A DNA stretch of 55,540 nt from an uncultured Eubacteriales bacterium (GTDB lineage: Bacteria > Bacillota > Clostridia > Christensenellales > CAG-138), in assembly GCA_902765005.1 (NCBI GenBank), contig CACWYB010000024.1:1-55540 (forward strand). Direction: 5' to 3'. The notes beneath the pieces are model-generated. The model ran no database searches. It was not told the origin of the DNA and worked only from the letters and a program-made list of their open reading frames with translations. Below are positions 40,771 to 49,810 of this stretch, one piece after another. A program made the position numbers and the translations under genes. The first letter of the stretch is position 1. Every line of letters begins with the position of its first letter.

Positions 40771-41315
40771 AAGGTGTGTTGAAAAACCTGCATCGGTACG
40801 TGACTTGGGCCCTGGTGAGCCTGTTCTTCTGGGCCTGGATCTTCACCCTGATCACCGACGCGCCGGCGGGCAAGAAGCTGATTCTATACGCGGAGGTGCC
40901 TGCCCTGGAGCGGCAGACCCTGTCGGAAGCCCTGGAGGAGGCCATGCCCGATCATATCCGCTTTGTGGAGGCCAGGCCCTTCTCCGACGAGCTCTTTCAG
41001 CCCGGGAATTTGCTGGCGGGAGACCTGTTCATCGTGCCTGAATCCAAGGCGGCGGGGTATAGGGACACCTTTACGCCCATCGATCCGCAGGCCTTTGCGG
41101 GAGAGGAACTGCTATACCTGGATGGGGTGCCCTACGGGGTGTATGTATTCGATGAGGCGGCGGGCATTCGCCGGGGCACGGGCTTCGTGTCCTATGAGCC
41201 GGGGCAGAAATACGGCTTGTTTTTCCAGGCAAAATCCAAGCATCTGGGGGACTGGAACGGCTCCGATGACGACGCCGCTATCCGCGCCGCCCGGCGGTTT
41301 TTACGCCTTCCCTGA
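40767..41315 (+). CDS. membrane-anchored protein of unknown function
   Basis: 182 residues: one N-terminal transmembrane helix (about 12-30), then an extracellular-looking domain (KKLILYAEVPALERQTLSEALEEAMPDHIRFVEARPFSDEL ... GDLFIVPESKAAGYRDTF). The alternation of strands and helices hints at a small solute-binding-like fold (weak inference). ATGA overlap with the gene before it. Its location between the amylase and importer genes may be chance. Confidence 0.65.
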   Translation: MKGVLKNLHRYVTWALVSLFFWAWIFTLITDAPAGKKLILYAEVPALERQTLSEALEEAMPDHIRFVEARPFSDELFQPGNLLAGDLFIVPESKAAGYRDTFTPIDPQAFAGEELLYLDGVPYGVYVFDEAAGIRRGTGFVSYEPGQKYGLFFQAKSKHLGDWNGSDDDAAIRAARRFLRLP

Positions 41316-41372
41316 GGGAATATTATATCTTCAAATCATATTTCTATAATATATAAATCGGCCAAATATGGA

Positions 41373-41401
41373 TTGACTTTTTTTCGGAACAGGTGTAAAT
41401 T
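41373..41401 (+). promoter_or_regulatory. promoter of the maltodextrin importer operon
   Basis: TTGACT, exact 17-base spacer, TAAATT. The leader is about 70 bases with no clear operator dyad; AGGAGG lies before the ATG. The AT-rich stretch at 41330-41372 may help promoter strength. Confidence 0.6.
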
Positions 41402-41477
41402 TTAAATGCATCGTGGGGGGATATCTCCCTAGATGATATTTTAGGCATCAAAATGCACATTCATAGGAGGAAAGAGC

Positions 41478-43667
41478 ATGAAAAAAACGTTAGCTTTCGT
41501 ACTCGCGCTCGTCATGATCCTGGGTGTGGCTGCGTGCACGCCCAAGAGCGCCACGACGACCGCGACTCAGCCTGAGGGTGGCTCCGCCACCGAGCAGCAG
41601 TCCGGCGCCGCTGCATCCAGCGAGCTGGCTGGTGAGTACACCATCACCGTTTGGGCCGCCGAGAAGGTTGTCGATCTGACCAAGAAGCAGATCGAGGACT
41701 TCAACAGCTCCAACGAGTACGGCATCAAGTTCAACGCCACCGTGGAACCGGTTGGTGAAGGCGATGCCGCCACCAAGATGATCACCGACGTGGAAGCCGG
41801 CGGCGACATCTTCTTCTTCGCGCAGGATCAGTTCAACCGCCTGGTGCAGGCGGGTGCTCTGGGCGCCCTGGGCAAGAAGGCTGCTGAGTTTGTGCAGACC
41901 AGCAACGTGGAAGCGGCCGTGACCGCGGCCACCACCGGCGACACCTTCTATGCCTACCCCGTGACTGCCGACAACACCTTCTTCGTGTTCTATGACAAGA
42001 GCGTGGTGAAGGAAGACTCCCTGGACGATATCGCTAAGATGATCGCCGACTGCGAAGCCGCCGGCAAGACCTTCTGCTTCGATCTGAAGAACGGCTGGTA
42101 TCTGCCCGCCTTCTTCTTCGGCACCGGCTGCAAGTCCGTGTGGGAAGCTGACAGCGACGGCAAGTTCCTGGCCGTTGTGGACAACTTCAACTCCGACAAG
42201 GGCCTCATCGCTGCCCGCGCCCTCAACGAGGTCATGAGTTCCGATAAGTTCATCAGCTCCAGCGAGACCTCCGAGTTCGACAATGGCGCCGGCTTCGTGG
42301 TCAGCGGCACCTGGAACACCGAGAACGCCAAGAGCATCCTGGGCGACAACTTCGGCGCGGCGCCCCTGCCCAAGTTCACCGTGGACGGCAACAGCTATCA
42401 GCTGAGCCCCTACACCGGCTCCAAGCTGGTGGGTGTCAAGCCCCACACCGATGCCAAGCTCAACGCGGCCCTGCATCAGCTGGCCCAGTATCTGACCGGC
42501 GAAAAGGCCCAGGTCGAGCGCTTTGAGGCCGCCGGCTGGGGTCCCTCCAACATCGCTGCCGCCCAGAGCGAAGCGGTGCTGGCCGATGCCGTGCTGGGTT
42601 CCGTTGCGCAGCAGGCGCCCTACTCCGTGTACCAGGGCAACATCCCCGGCAACTGGTGGGGCAACAGCGCCCAGGTTCTGGGCGAGGCCCTGCAGAAGGC
42701 CGCCAATGTGGACGAAATCAAGGCCGCTCTCGTGGCCTATGAGGAGTCCCTGGGCGACTACCTGAAGAAGGAAGGCGAAGAGGAGCTTCCCGATTCCTGG
42801 GGCGTCATCGGCAGCATCTGCGGCACCTCCTGGAACGAGGACTTCCCCATGACCGAGAAGGAAGCCGGTGTGTGGGTGTCTGAGCCCCTGGAGCTGAAGG
42901 CCGGCGAAGAGTTCAAAGTCCGTCTCAACAAGGATTGGACCACCAACTACGGCGTGAACTGCGAGGCCAACGGCGCCAACATCGTGGTGCCCGCGGACGA
43001 TACCTACACCGTCACCCTGAACCTGAACGACTACACGTTGACCTTCGTCAATCAGGAGGGCATCCTGCCCGAGGCCGCTCCCGCCGAGGAGCCCGCTGAG
43101 GGCGAGGCCGTGGCCGACACCTGGGGCGTGGTGGGCAGCTTCGAAGCCAGCGGCTGGGCCGATGGCAACGACATCGCCATGACCGAGAAGGAGCCCGGGC
43201 TGTGGGTTTCCGCCCCCGTTGAGCTGAAGGCCGGCGACGAGTTCAAAGTCCGCGCCAACGGCAAGTGGGACAAGAACTACGGTGCTGAGTGCGCCGAGGG
43301 CGGCGACAACATCAAGGTCGAGGCCGACGGCACCTACATCGTCACCCTGAACCTGAACGACATGACGTTGACCTTCGCCGAGAAGGAGCCCGATGTGTGG
43401 ACCGTTATCGGCGGCATCTGCGGCAGCAACTGGGATAAGGACTTCCCCATGACCGAGGTCGAGCCTGGCATCTGGAAGTCTGAGGCTCTGGAGCTGAAGG
43501 CCGGTGAAGAGTTCAAGTGCCGTGCCAACGCCGACTGGGCGGTGAACATGGGCGTGACCGACGGCGTGGCTGTGCAGGACGGCGGCAACCTGAAGGTGGA
43601 GGCTGACGGCACCTACGTCATCACCCTCGATCTGAACGAGAACACCCTGACCTTCGCGGCGGAATAA
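41478..43667 (+). CDS. maltodextrin-type ABC substrate-binding lipoprotein fused to three starch-binding-like modules
   Basis: 729 residues, far longer than the usual 400-430 of MalE. Lipoprotein signal MKKTLAFVLALVMILGVAAC (C20). The MalE-like family 1 binding domain spans about 45-430. It is followed by three related beta-sandwich modules at about 434-525, 546-635 and 636-729. Each begins (D)xWxVxG and contains MTExEPGxW, LKAGxEFKxRxN and ends TLNLND-xTLTF, like the SusE/SusF starch-binding modules. The fusion should hold starch chains near the transporter. A strong hairpin after the gene probably raises its mRNA over that of the permeases. Confidence 0.85.
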   Translation: MKKTLAFVLALVMILGVAACTPKSATTTATQPEGGSATEQQSGAAASSELAGEYTITVWAAEKVVDLTKKQIEDFNSSNEYGIKFNATVEPVGEGDAATKMITDVEAGGDIFFFAQDQFNRLVQAGALGALGKKAAEFVQTSNVEAAVTAATTGDTFYAYPVTADNTFFVFYDKSVVKEDSLDDIAKMIADCEAAGKTFCFDLKNGWYLPAFFFGTGCKSVWEADSDGKFLAVVDNFNSDKGLIAARALNEVMSSDKFISSSETSEFDNGAGFVVSGTWNTENAKSILGDNFGAAPLPKFTVDGNSYQLSPYTGSKLVGVKPHTDAKLNAALHQLAQYLTGEKAQVERFEAAGWGPSNIAAAQSEAVLADAVLGSVAQQAPYSVYQGNIPGNWWGNSAQVLGEALQKAANVDEIKAALVAYEESLGDYLKKEGEEELPDSWGVIGSICGTSWNEDFPMTEKEAGVWVSEPLELKAGEEFKVRLNKDWTTNYGVNCEANGANIVVPADDTYTVTLNLNDYTLTFVNQEGILPEAAPAEEPAEGEAVADTWGVVGSFEASGWADGNDIAMTEKEPGLWVSAPVELKAGDEFKVRANGKWDKNYGAECAEGGDNIKVEADGTYIVTLNLNDMTLTFAEKEPDVWTVIGGICGSNWDKDFPMTEVEPGIWKSEALELKAGEEFKCRANADWAVNMGVTDGVAVQDGGNLKVEADGTYVITLDLNENTLTFAAE

Positions 43668-43739
43668 GTTACAGGCATGAGGTTTGATCCTTTTCGTTAA
43701 AGCGCTGTCGCTTTGACTGGGTCTGATTTCATCGGATTT

Positions 43740-43776
43740 CGGTTGGAGCCGAGCAAACGGCTCCAACCGATTTTTT
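43740..43776 (+). terminator. strong hairpin between binding protein and permease genes
   Basis: Perfect 12-bp stem CGGTTGGAGCCG - AGCAAA - CGGCTCCAACCG followed by ATTTTTT. It should end or attenuate most transcripts after the binding-protein gene; the malF ATG is 16 bases downstream of the T-run. Confidence 0.85.
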
Positions 43777-43791
43777 AGTAGAGGGGGACAT

Positions 43792-45324
43792 ATGAAGAAA
43801 TACAGTGATTTGGAGTATCTGCGGCTTTCCAAATGGAATAAGTTCACCTACAGATTCCTCAGCTTCTTTGCCTCTATCCCCACTGCCATATGGAATGGCA
43901 TCAAGAGCATCGGCCTCTGGTTCAAGAAGGCCGGCTTGGCCATTGCGGGGGAGGCAAAGGACATCGTCCAAACCTTCATCGAGGGCGATTGGAAAACCAA
44001 GCTTTCCTATCTTGTCATGGGCTTTGGCAACATCGCCAGGGGACAGGTCCTCAGGGGATTGCTGTTCCTGCTGTTTGAGGTGGTGTTCATAGGCTACATG
44101 ATCCTGGCCGGCATATACTGGATGAGCATGCTGCCCTCTTTGGGCGTGGTGGGGCCCCATCGGGAATACAATGAGCTGCTGGACACCTACGTGACGGTCT
44201 ACGGCGACAACTCCTTTAAGATTCTGCTCTACGGCGTGCTGACCATGTTCTTTATCGTGGCGTTCATCTACACCTGGCGTCTGAACGTGAAGCAAAACAA
44301 GATCGCCGAGGGCATCCTCAAGTCCGGCAAAAAGCTCAAGAGCGGCAAGGACGACCTCAGGTCCCTGGTGGACGATCAGTTCCACAAGACCCTGCTGGCC
44401 CTGCCTCTCACCGGCATCCTCATCTTCACGGTGATGCCCCTGGTGTTCATGATCCTGGTGGCCTTCACCAATTACGACGGCACCCACGACGGCTTCTCCA
44501 ACAACCTGTTCACCTGGGTGGGCCTGGAGAACTTCAACACCATGCTTCACTGGACCGGCGGCGGCAGCACCAACTACTCCGCCACCTTCGGCGAGGTGCT
44601 CAGCTGGACGCTGATGTGGGCCTTCTTCGCCACGTTCACCAACTACTTCCTGGGCATGGCCGTGGCCATGATGATCAACAAGAAGGGCATCCGCCTCAAG
44701 AAGGTTTGGCGGACCATCCTGGTCATGACCATCGCCATTCCCCAGTACATCTCCCTGCTGTATGTGAGCAAGATGTTCGCCAAGAACGGCATCATCAACG
44801 GTCTGCTACTGGATTGGGGCTGGATATCCAAGGCCCTGCCCTTCTGGGAGGACCCCACCTGGGCTCGGTGCACGGTCATCGGCATCAACATCTGGATCGG
44901 TATTCCCTACCTCATGCTGATCGCCACCGGTATTTTGATGAACATCCCCGCGGACCTGTACGAATCCGCCAAGATCGACGGTGCCAGCGGCTGGCAGCAG
45001 TATTCTAAGATCACCCTGCCCTACATGCTCTTCGTCACCGGGCCGTATCTGCTCACCAGCTTCACCAGCAACATCAACAACTTCAACGTTATCTTCCTGC
45101 TCACCGGCGGCGCACCCATCAACACCAGCGCTTCCGGCGCGGCGGGCAGCGTGGGGTATACGGACTTGCTCATCACATGGCTGTTTAAGATAACCACCGG
45201 CGCGGAATCCAAGTATTATCTGGCGTCCGTCATCGGTATTTTGGTCTTCGTGATCATGGCCATCATCACGCTGGTCGTCTACGGCGTCCTGCCATCCATC
45301 AAGAATGAGGAGGACTTCCAATAA
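43792..45324 (+). CDS. malF: maltodextrin-type ABC transporter permease (MalF)
   Basis: 510 residues with a long N-terminal extension (about 1-200, with three membrane segments and a loop) before the normal permease core, as in MalF proteins. The EAA loop is DLYESAKIDGASGWQQYSKITLPYM (about 388-412). It pairs with the MalG-type permease, whose ATG overlaps its stop codon (TAATG). GAGGGGG serves as ribosome site. Together with the binding protein and MsmX-type ATPase it forms a class I sugar importer. Confidence 0.92.
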   Translation: MKKYSDLEYLRLSKWNKFTYRFLSFFASIPTAIWNGIKSIGLWFKKAGLAIAGEAKDIVQTFIEGDWKTKLSYLVMGFGNIARGQVLRGLLFLLFEVVFIGYMILAGIYWMSMLPSLGVVGPHREYNELLDTYVTVYGDNSFKILLYGVLTMFFIVAFIYTWRLNVKQNKIAEGILKSGKKLKSGKDDLRSLVDDQFHKTLLALPLTGILIFTVMPLVFMILVAFTNYDGTHDGFSNNLFTWVGLENFNTMLHWTGGGSTNYSATFGEVLSWTLMWAFFATFTNYFLGMAVAMMINKKGIRLKKVWRTILVMTIAIPQYISLLYVSKMFAKNGIINGLLLDWGWISKALPFWEDPTWARCTVIGINIWIGIPYLMLIATGILMNIPADLYESAKIDGASGWQQYSKITLPYMLFVTGPYLLTSFTSNINNFNVIFLLTGGAPINTSASGAAGSVGYTDLLITWLFKITTGAESKYYLASVIGILVFVIMAIITLVVYGVLPSIKNEEDFQ

Positions 45325-46193
45325 TGGAAACGAAATCTATGAAACAGCACATGGGCATACGGGCGGCCAACACCATCTCCAACACGATCATCCATGTCCT
45401 GCTCATCATCATCAGCGTGATCTGGCTGATCCCCTTCGTCTGCATCGTGCTCCAGTCCCTGCGGGTGGAGTCCACCTGGCAGGTGGGCTACATCATTCCC
45501 CAGAAGTGGGGCCTGGATAACTATCGGAACCTGCTGAACACCAACTTCCCCAAGTGGTATCTCAACACCCTCATCACGGCCCTGGTCACGGCTGCCTTGC
45601 AGACCATCATCGTGCTGTGCATGAGCTACACCCTGTCCCGCTTCCGTTTCAAGCTCCGCAAGCCCCTGATGAAGTTCATGCTCATCCTGGGCCTGTTCCC
45701 GGGCATGCTCACCATGATCATCCTGTACCGGGTTTTGAAGGATCTGGGGCTCACCCAGGCCAACGCGGTCCCCGGCCTGATCCTGGTGTATATCGCTTCC
45801 TCCGGCATGGGCTACTATGTGTCCAAGGGCTTCTTCGACACCATACCCAAGTCCCTGGATGAGGCGGCCCGCATCGACGGCGCCACCAGGGCTCAGGTGC
45901 TCGTCAAGATCATCCTGCCTCTGGCCGGCTCCATCGTCATCTACACGCTCCTCACCGCCTTCATGGGCCCCTGGGGCGACTACGTGTTCGCCAGCTACAT
46001 CTCCTTCGGCAACTCCTCCGGCATGAACGTGGCCGTAGGTATGTACAACTGGCTGACGCCTGACCAGATCAACAACAACTACACCATGTTCTGCGCGGGC
46101 GGCGTGGTGGTGGCGATCCCCGTGGTCATCCTGTTCATGTGCCTGCAGAAGTACTATGTTGAGGGCGTCACCGGCGGCGCGGTCAAGGGTTAA
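45324..46193 (+). CDS. malG: maltodextrin-type ABC transporter permease (MalG)
   Basis: 289 residues, six membrane segments. The EAA loop reads KSLDEAARIDGATRAQVLVKIILPLAGS (about 175-202), and the GLFPGMLTMIILYRVLKDLGLTQ stretch is typical of MalG. Start overlaps the malF stop. It is followed 25 bases later by the ATPase gene. Confidence 0.93.
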   Translation: METKSMKQHMGIRAANTISNTIIHVLLIIISVIWLIPFVCIVLQSLRVESTWQVGYIIPQKWGLDNYRNLLNTNFPKWYLNTLITALVTAALQTIIVLCMSYTLSRFRFKLRKPLMKFMLILGLFPGMLTMIILYRVLKDLGLTQANAVPGLILVYIASSGMGYYVSKGFFDTIPKSLDEAARIDGATRAQVLVKIILPLAGSIVIYTLLTAFMGPWGDYVFASYISFGNSSGMNVAVGMYNWLTPDQINNNYTMFCAGGVVVAIPVVILFMCLQKYYVEGVTGGAVKG

Positions 46194-46218
46194 TAGCGAT
46201 AAGAAAAGGAGCAATCAT

Positions 46219-47343
46219 ATGGCAAGCGTAAAACTGACCAACGTAAAGAAGATATACGATAACAATGTGGTCGCTGTCCATGATTTCAATCTGGATATCA
46301 AGGATAAGGAGTTCGTGGTGTTCGTAGGCCCCTCCGGCTGCGGCAAATCCACCACGCTGCGCATGGTGGCGGGCCTGGAGGAGATCAGTGAGGGCACCGT
46401 GGAGATCGACGGCCAGGTGGTCAACGATCTGCAGCCCAAGGACAGGAACATCGCCATGGTCTTCCAGAACTATGCCCTCTATCCCCACATGACGGTGTAT
46501 GACAACATCGCCTTCTCCCTCCGGCTGCAGAAGCTCCCTGAGGACGTGATCTACTCCAAGGTCACCAACGCGGCGGAGATCCTGGGCATCACCGACTACC
46601 TCATGCGCAAGCCCCGGGCCCTGTCCGGCGGCCAGCGGCAGCGTGTGGCCATCGGCCGGGCCATGGTTCGGGATTCCAAGGTGTTCCTCATGGACGAGCC
46701 CCTTTCCAACCTGGACGCCAAGCTTCGCAACCAGATGCGGGCCGAGATCATCCTGCTCCGGCAGAAGCTGAACACCACCTTCATCTACGTGACCCACGAC
46801 CAGACCGAAGCCATGACCCTGGGCGATCGGATCGTCATCATGAAGGACGGCTTTATCCAGCAGGTGGGCACCCCCGCGGAGGTGTTCGAGACCCCCACCA
46901 ACCTGTTCGTGGCGGAGTTCATCGGCGCGCCGAAGATGAACATTGTGCACACCCAGCTGGTCAAGGAGAACGGCAAGTACTTCGTCACCCCCTGCGGCGC
47001 CAAGATCGAGGTCACCGGGGAGAAGGGCGAACTGCTGGCGGAGAAGAACATCGCCGCCGGCGAGGTGCTCCTGGGCGTGCGGCCGGAGCACATGCTGCTG
47101 GCCTTCGAGCCCAAGGCGGATGCCATGGCCGCCCGGCTGGAGGTGAACGAGATGATGGGCAGCGAGCTGCACCTGCACGTGTACACCGAGGACGGCGCCC
47201 GCTGGATCGTCCGTGTGCCCACCATCGATCTGACGGCGGAGCAGCGCAAGTCCCTGGTCAACGGGGCCCAGCTCTACATCACCTTCGAGGGCAAGGTCAT
47301 GCACTTCTTCGACCCCAAGACGGAGAAGAACCTGCTCTATTGA
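46219..47343 (+). CDS. msmX: sugar ABC transporter ATP-binding protein (MsmX/UgpC/MalK family)
   Basis: 374 residues from the ATG at 46219 (AAAGGAG upstream). Walker A GPSGCGKST (about 38-46), ABC signature LSGGQRQRVAIGRAM, Walker B VFLMDEPLSNLDAKL and the H-loop in VTHDQTEAM are complete. The C-terminal TOBE regulatory domain (about 240-374) is present. MsmX-type ATPases in Firmicutes can serve several sugar importers; here it is the fourth gene of the maltodextrin operon. Confidence 0.95.
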   Translation: MASVKLTNVKKIYDNNVVAVHDFNLDIKDKEFVVFVGPSGCGKSTTLRMVAGLEEISEGTVEIDGQVVNDLQPKDRNIAMVFQNYALYPHMTVYDNIAFSLRLQKLPEDVIYSKVTNAAEILGITDYLMRKPRALSGGQRQRVAIGRAMVRDSKVFLMDEPLSNLDAKLRNQMRAEIILLRQKLNTTFIYVTHDQTEAMTLGDRIVIMKDGFIQQVGTPAEVFETPTNLFVAEFIGAPKMNIVHTQLVKENGKYFVTPCGAKIEVTGEKGELLAEKNIAAGEVLLGVRPEHMLLAFEPKADAMAARLEVNEMMGSELHLHVYTEDGARWIVRVPTIDLTAEQRKSLVNGAQLYITFEGKVMHFFDPKTEKNLLY

Positions 47344-47360
47344 TCGAAGCAAAGAAAAAA

Positions 47361-47385
47361 GCCTGGTCGCTTGACCAGGCTTTTT
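47361..47385 (+). terminator. terminator of the maltodextrin operon
   Basis: GCCTGGTC - GCTT - GACCAGGC followed by TTTTT, with AAAAAA on the other side, so it can also serve the convergent GH2 gene. Confidence 0.85.
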
Positions 47386-47440
47386 CCTTTAAAAAGCGTT
47401 TCCTAAGCAGTTTGTCTCTTTGCTTACTTGCGCTATATCC

Positions 47441-49810
47441 TTATACCTCCGGGATGACGGTGAACACCAGCTTGCAGGTGCCCAGGGTGGGGGAGGTGAG
47501 GGTCAGGACGCCCTCGCCGGTCTCTCCCGTGGTCCGCACATAGGTGCCGAAGGCGCCGCCCTCCAGGGACACGGCCCTGGGCCCCACCACCTGGATGGGC
47601 CCTTCCGTGGTGAGCAGGATGGGGTCGCTGGCCGTGGGAATTCTATTCCCCCGCTCGTCCTTGCACTCCAGGTGGATGAGCGTCATGTCGTAGGCGCTGC
47701 CCTCGGTGAGCAGAGCCCGCTCCGCCCGGGCCACCAGCCGGGGCTTGGTGTAGGCCCCCTTCTCCACATACTCGGCGGCCTCTCCGTTGCGGATGGCGGT
47801 AAAGCGCCACTGGCCGCTCTCCTGGCCCCAACCGCCCATATACCGGTTGAACAGGTCGATGCCCTGCTCCATGGTGAACTTATACTTGACCTTCAGCTCC
47901 AACAGCGTCAGCTTGATGGACAGCGGCAGCTTATCCATGCCATACTTCTGGGCGGCGAACAGGCACTTCTTCACCTTGGCCGCCACCTCGTCGGAGAACC
48001 CTTCCTCCGTTTTGAGCAGTTCGCCCACGAAGTCGTCGATGTGCACCGGCGGATGGGGGAGCCCCGGGTAGCTGGCTTTGTCCGGCGCAAAGTCCGCGAT
48101 GAACTTGCCGCCCTTCGACAGCCGCACCTTCTCCGCGTTGGTGAACACATAGGCGTCGTCCAGCAGGCTCCCGGCCCGCTCGCCCTTGTTCATGTCCGTG
48201 GCCACCATGAGCACCGGGTCGGCGTCCTGCTGGCTGGCGTAGACCCACCCCGCCAGCTTGTTGTTCCGGAACCCGTCGGCCACACCGTGGTAGCAGATGG
48301 CGTCCCCGGAGCCGAAGTCCGGGTGGGTGTTGTAGTCCGCCATGCACCAGCCGATGCACCCGGACACCCCCTCCCGCACGGCCCCGTCGCTCTGGACCCG
48401 GGCGTGACGCAGGGCGTGGGTGAGCCGATGCTGCTCATCGTCCTGGTTCTTGGTGGGGTACATGTGCCCGTTGCACTCGGAGACCAGATACCCTTTCCCC
48501 AGCTCCTTGGTCACGTTCCCCTTCTCCAGGAGCCCGTAGCCCGTGCCGTCCTTGGTGAAGTCGTTGTAGGCGTACACGTCCTCCAAAAGGTGGCTTTGCT
48601 GCAGATACCGGACGCCGCTGGTCTGCCGGCTGGGGTCCAGCTTCCGGCAGAGGGCGTTGGCCTCGGTGTAGAGGGCGTCGTTATCCTGGCTCTCGTTGAT
48701 CCGCACGCCCCACAGCACGATGCTGGGATGGTGCCGGTATTGGAGGACCATCTGCCGCACGTTTTCCAGGGCCCGGGCCTTCCAGGCCTCGTCGCCGATG
48801 TGCTGCCAGCCGGGGATCTCCGTGAACACCAGCAGGCCCACCTCGTCGCACCGGTCGATAAAATGCTGGCTCTGGGGGTAGTGGCTGGTGCGGACGATGT
48901 TAAGGCCCAGAGTAAACTTCAGGTAGTTGGCCTCGTCCCGCTGCATGCCCGCCGGGGCGGCGTACCCGATGTAGGGGTAGCTCTGGTGCCGGTTCAGGCC
49001 CCGCAGGTGGATCAGCTTCCCGTTGAGGTAGAAGCCGTCCGCCCGGAATTCCGCGTCCCGGAACCCCACCTTCAGGGTGCGCTTGTCTGTTTCCTGCCCC
49101 TGGTGGCGCAGGGTCACGGTCATCTCGTAGAGCCGGGGCTGCTCAAGATCCCAGGGCACCGGGTTCTGGGCCTGGAAGGAAAACTCGTTTTCTTTTTCCG
49201 CCGCCATGGACAGCCGGATGTTCAGCTCCGGGATGGCCAGCTCCAGGCTGTCCCCGGCGACCGGCGCCTGGCTCAAGGCCACCTGCACCCGTGCGTTGCC
49301 GTCGGCGTGGGCCACGGGGAAGACCTGAGCCATATGGCAGGGCTCGGTGATCTGCAGCCGGGCCTCCCGGTAGAGGCCGCCGTAGCAAAGGTAGTCGATG
49401 AGGAAGCCGAAGGGAGGCTGGTTCAGGCTTTCCCGGGTGTCCAGGCGGATGGACAGCCGGTTCTCCGCCCCATAGTTCAGCCTGTTCAGCAGGAAGCTCT
49501 GGGCCACGTAGCCGCAATGGGGGTCGTGGTCCGGAATCACAGGCTGGCCGTTCAGGAACACCTCCGGGTAGTGGGCCGCCCCGTCCAGAATGAGGCGGAC
49601 CTCCTTGCCCTCCCAGGCAGGGTCCGCAAAGACCGTCCGGGTGTAGCCGCAGACGGTTTCATACATCTCCTTCTCGGCGCACTTCCAGGGCAGGAGCCTG
49701 GCGGTGTGGGGCAGGCGCACGGGCTCCCCGGGAACCTGGCCCCGGAGAAATTCATCGGTGCAGGTGAAGGCAAACTGCCAGTCGTTGTTCAGCGGAAGGT
49801 TACTGCGCAT
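47441..49810 (-). CDS. GH2 family glycoside hydrolase (beta-galactosidase-like)
   Basis: 789 residues without a signal peptide, so cytoplasmic. The GH2 order is clear: sugar-binding domain (about 1-170), Ig-like domain, then a TIM barrel (about 275-560) with LNRHQSYP, the acid/base E373 in VRINES and the nucleophile E445 in VSECNGHM. Beta-galactosidase is the most likely activity; beta-glucuronidase or beta-mannosidase cannot be excluded by eye. The start overlaps the end of the PrsW-like gene by 11 bases. With the secreted GH53 galactanase it would allow use of galactan fragments. Confidence 0.87.
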   Translation of the reverse strand: MRSNLPLNNDWQFAFTCTDEFLRGQVPGEPVRLPHTARLLPWKCAEKEMYETVCGYTRTVFADPAWEGKEVRLILDGAAHYPEVFLNGQPVIPDHDPHCGYVAQSFLLNRLNYGAENRLSIRLDTRESLNQPPFGFLIDYLCYGGLYREARLQITEPCHMAQVFPVAHADGNARVQVALSQAPVAGDSLELAIPELNIRLSMAAEKENEFSFQAQNPVPWDLEQPRLYEMTVTLRHQGQETDKRTLKVGFRDAEFRADGFYLNGKLIHLRGLNRHQSYPYIGYAAPAGMQRDEANYLKFTLGLNIVRTSHYPQSQHFIDRCDEVGLLVFTEIPGWQHIGDEAWKARALENVRQMVLQYRHHPSIVLWGVRINESQDNDALYTEANALCRKLDPSRQTSGVRYLQQSHLLEDVYAYNDFTKDGTGYGLLEKGNVTKELGKGYLVSECNGHMYPTKNQDDEQHRLTHALRHARVQSDGAVREGVSGCIGWCMADYNTHPDFGSGDAICYHGVADGFRNNKLAGWVYASQQDADPVLMVATDMNKGERAGSLLDDAYVFTNAEKVRLSKGGKFIADFAPDKASYPGLPHPPVHIDDFVGELLKTEEGFSDEVAAKVKKCLFAAQKYGMDKLPLSIKLTLLELKVKYKFTMEQGIDLFNRYMGGWGQESGQWRFTAIRNGEAAEYVEKGAYTKPRLVARAERALLTEGSAYDMTLIHLECKDERGNRIPTASDPILLTTEGPIQVVGPRAVSLEGGAFGTYVRTTGETGEGVLTLTSPTLGTCKLVFTVIPEV

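Noticed and set aside
41490-43847. Very long minus-strand open frame opposite the binding-protein gene
   Set aside because: It is the mirror of a strongly coding GC-rich plus-strand gene, has no ribosome site and its Gly/His/Leu-rich sequence is typical of antisense shadows.
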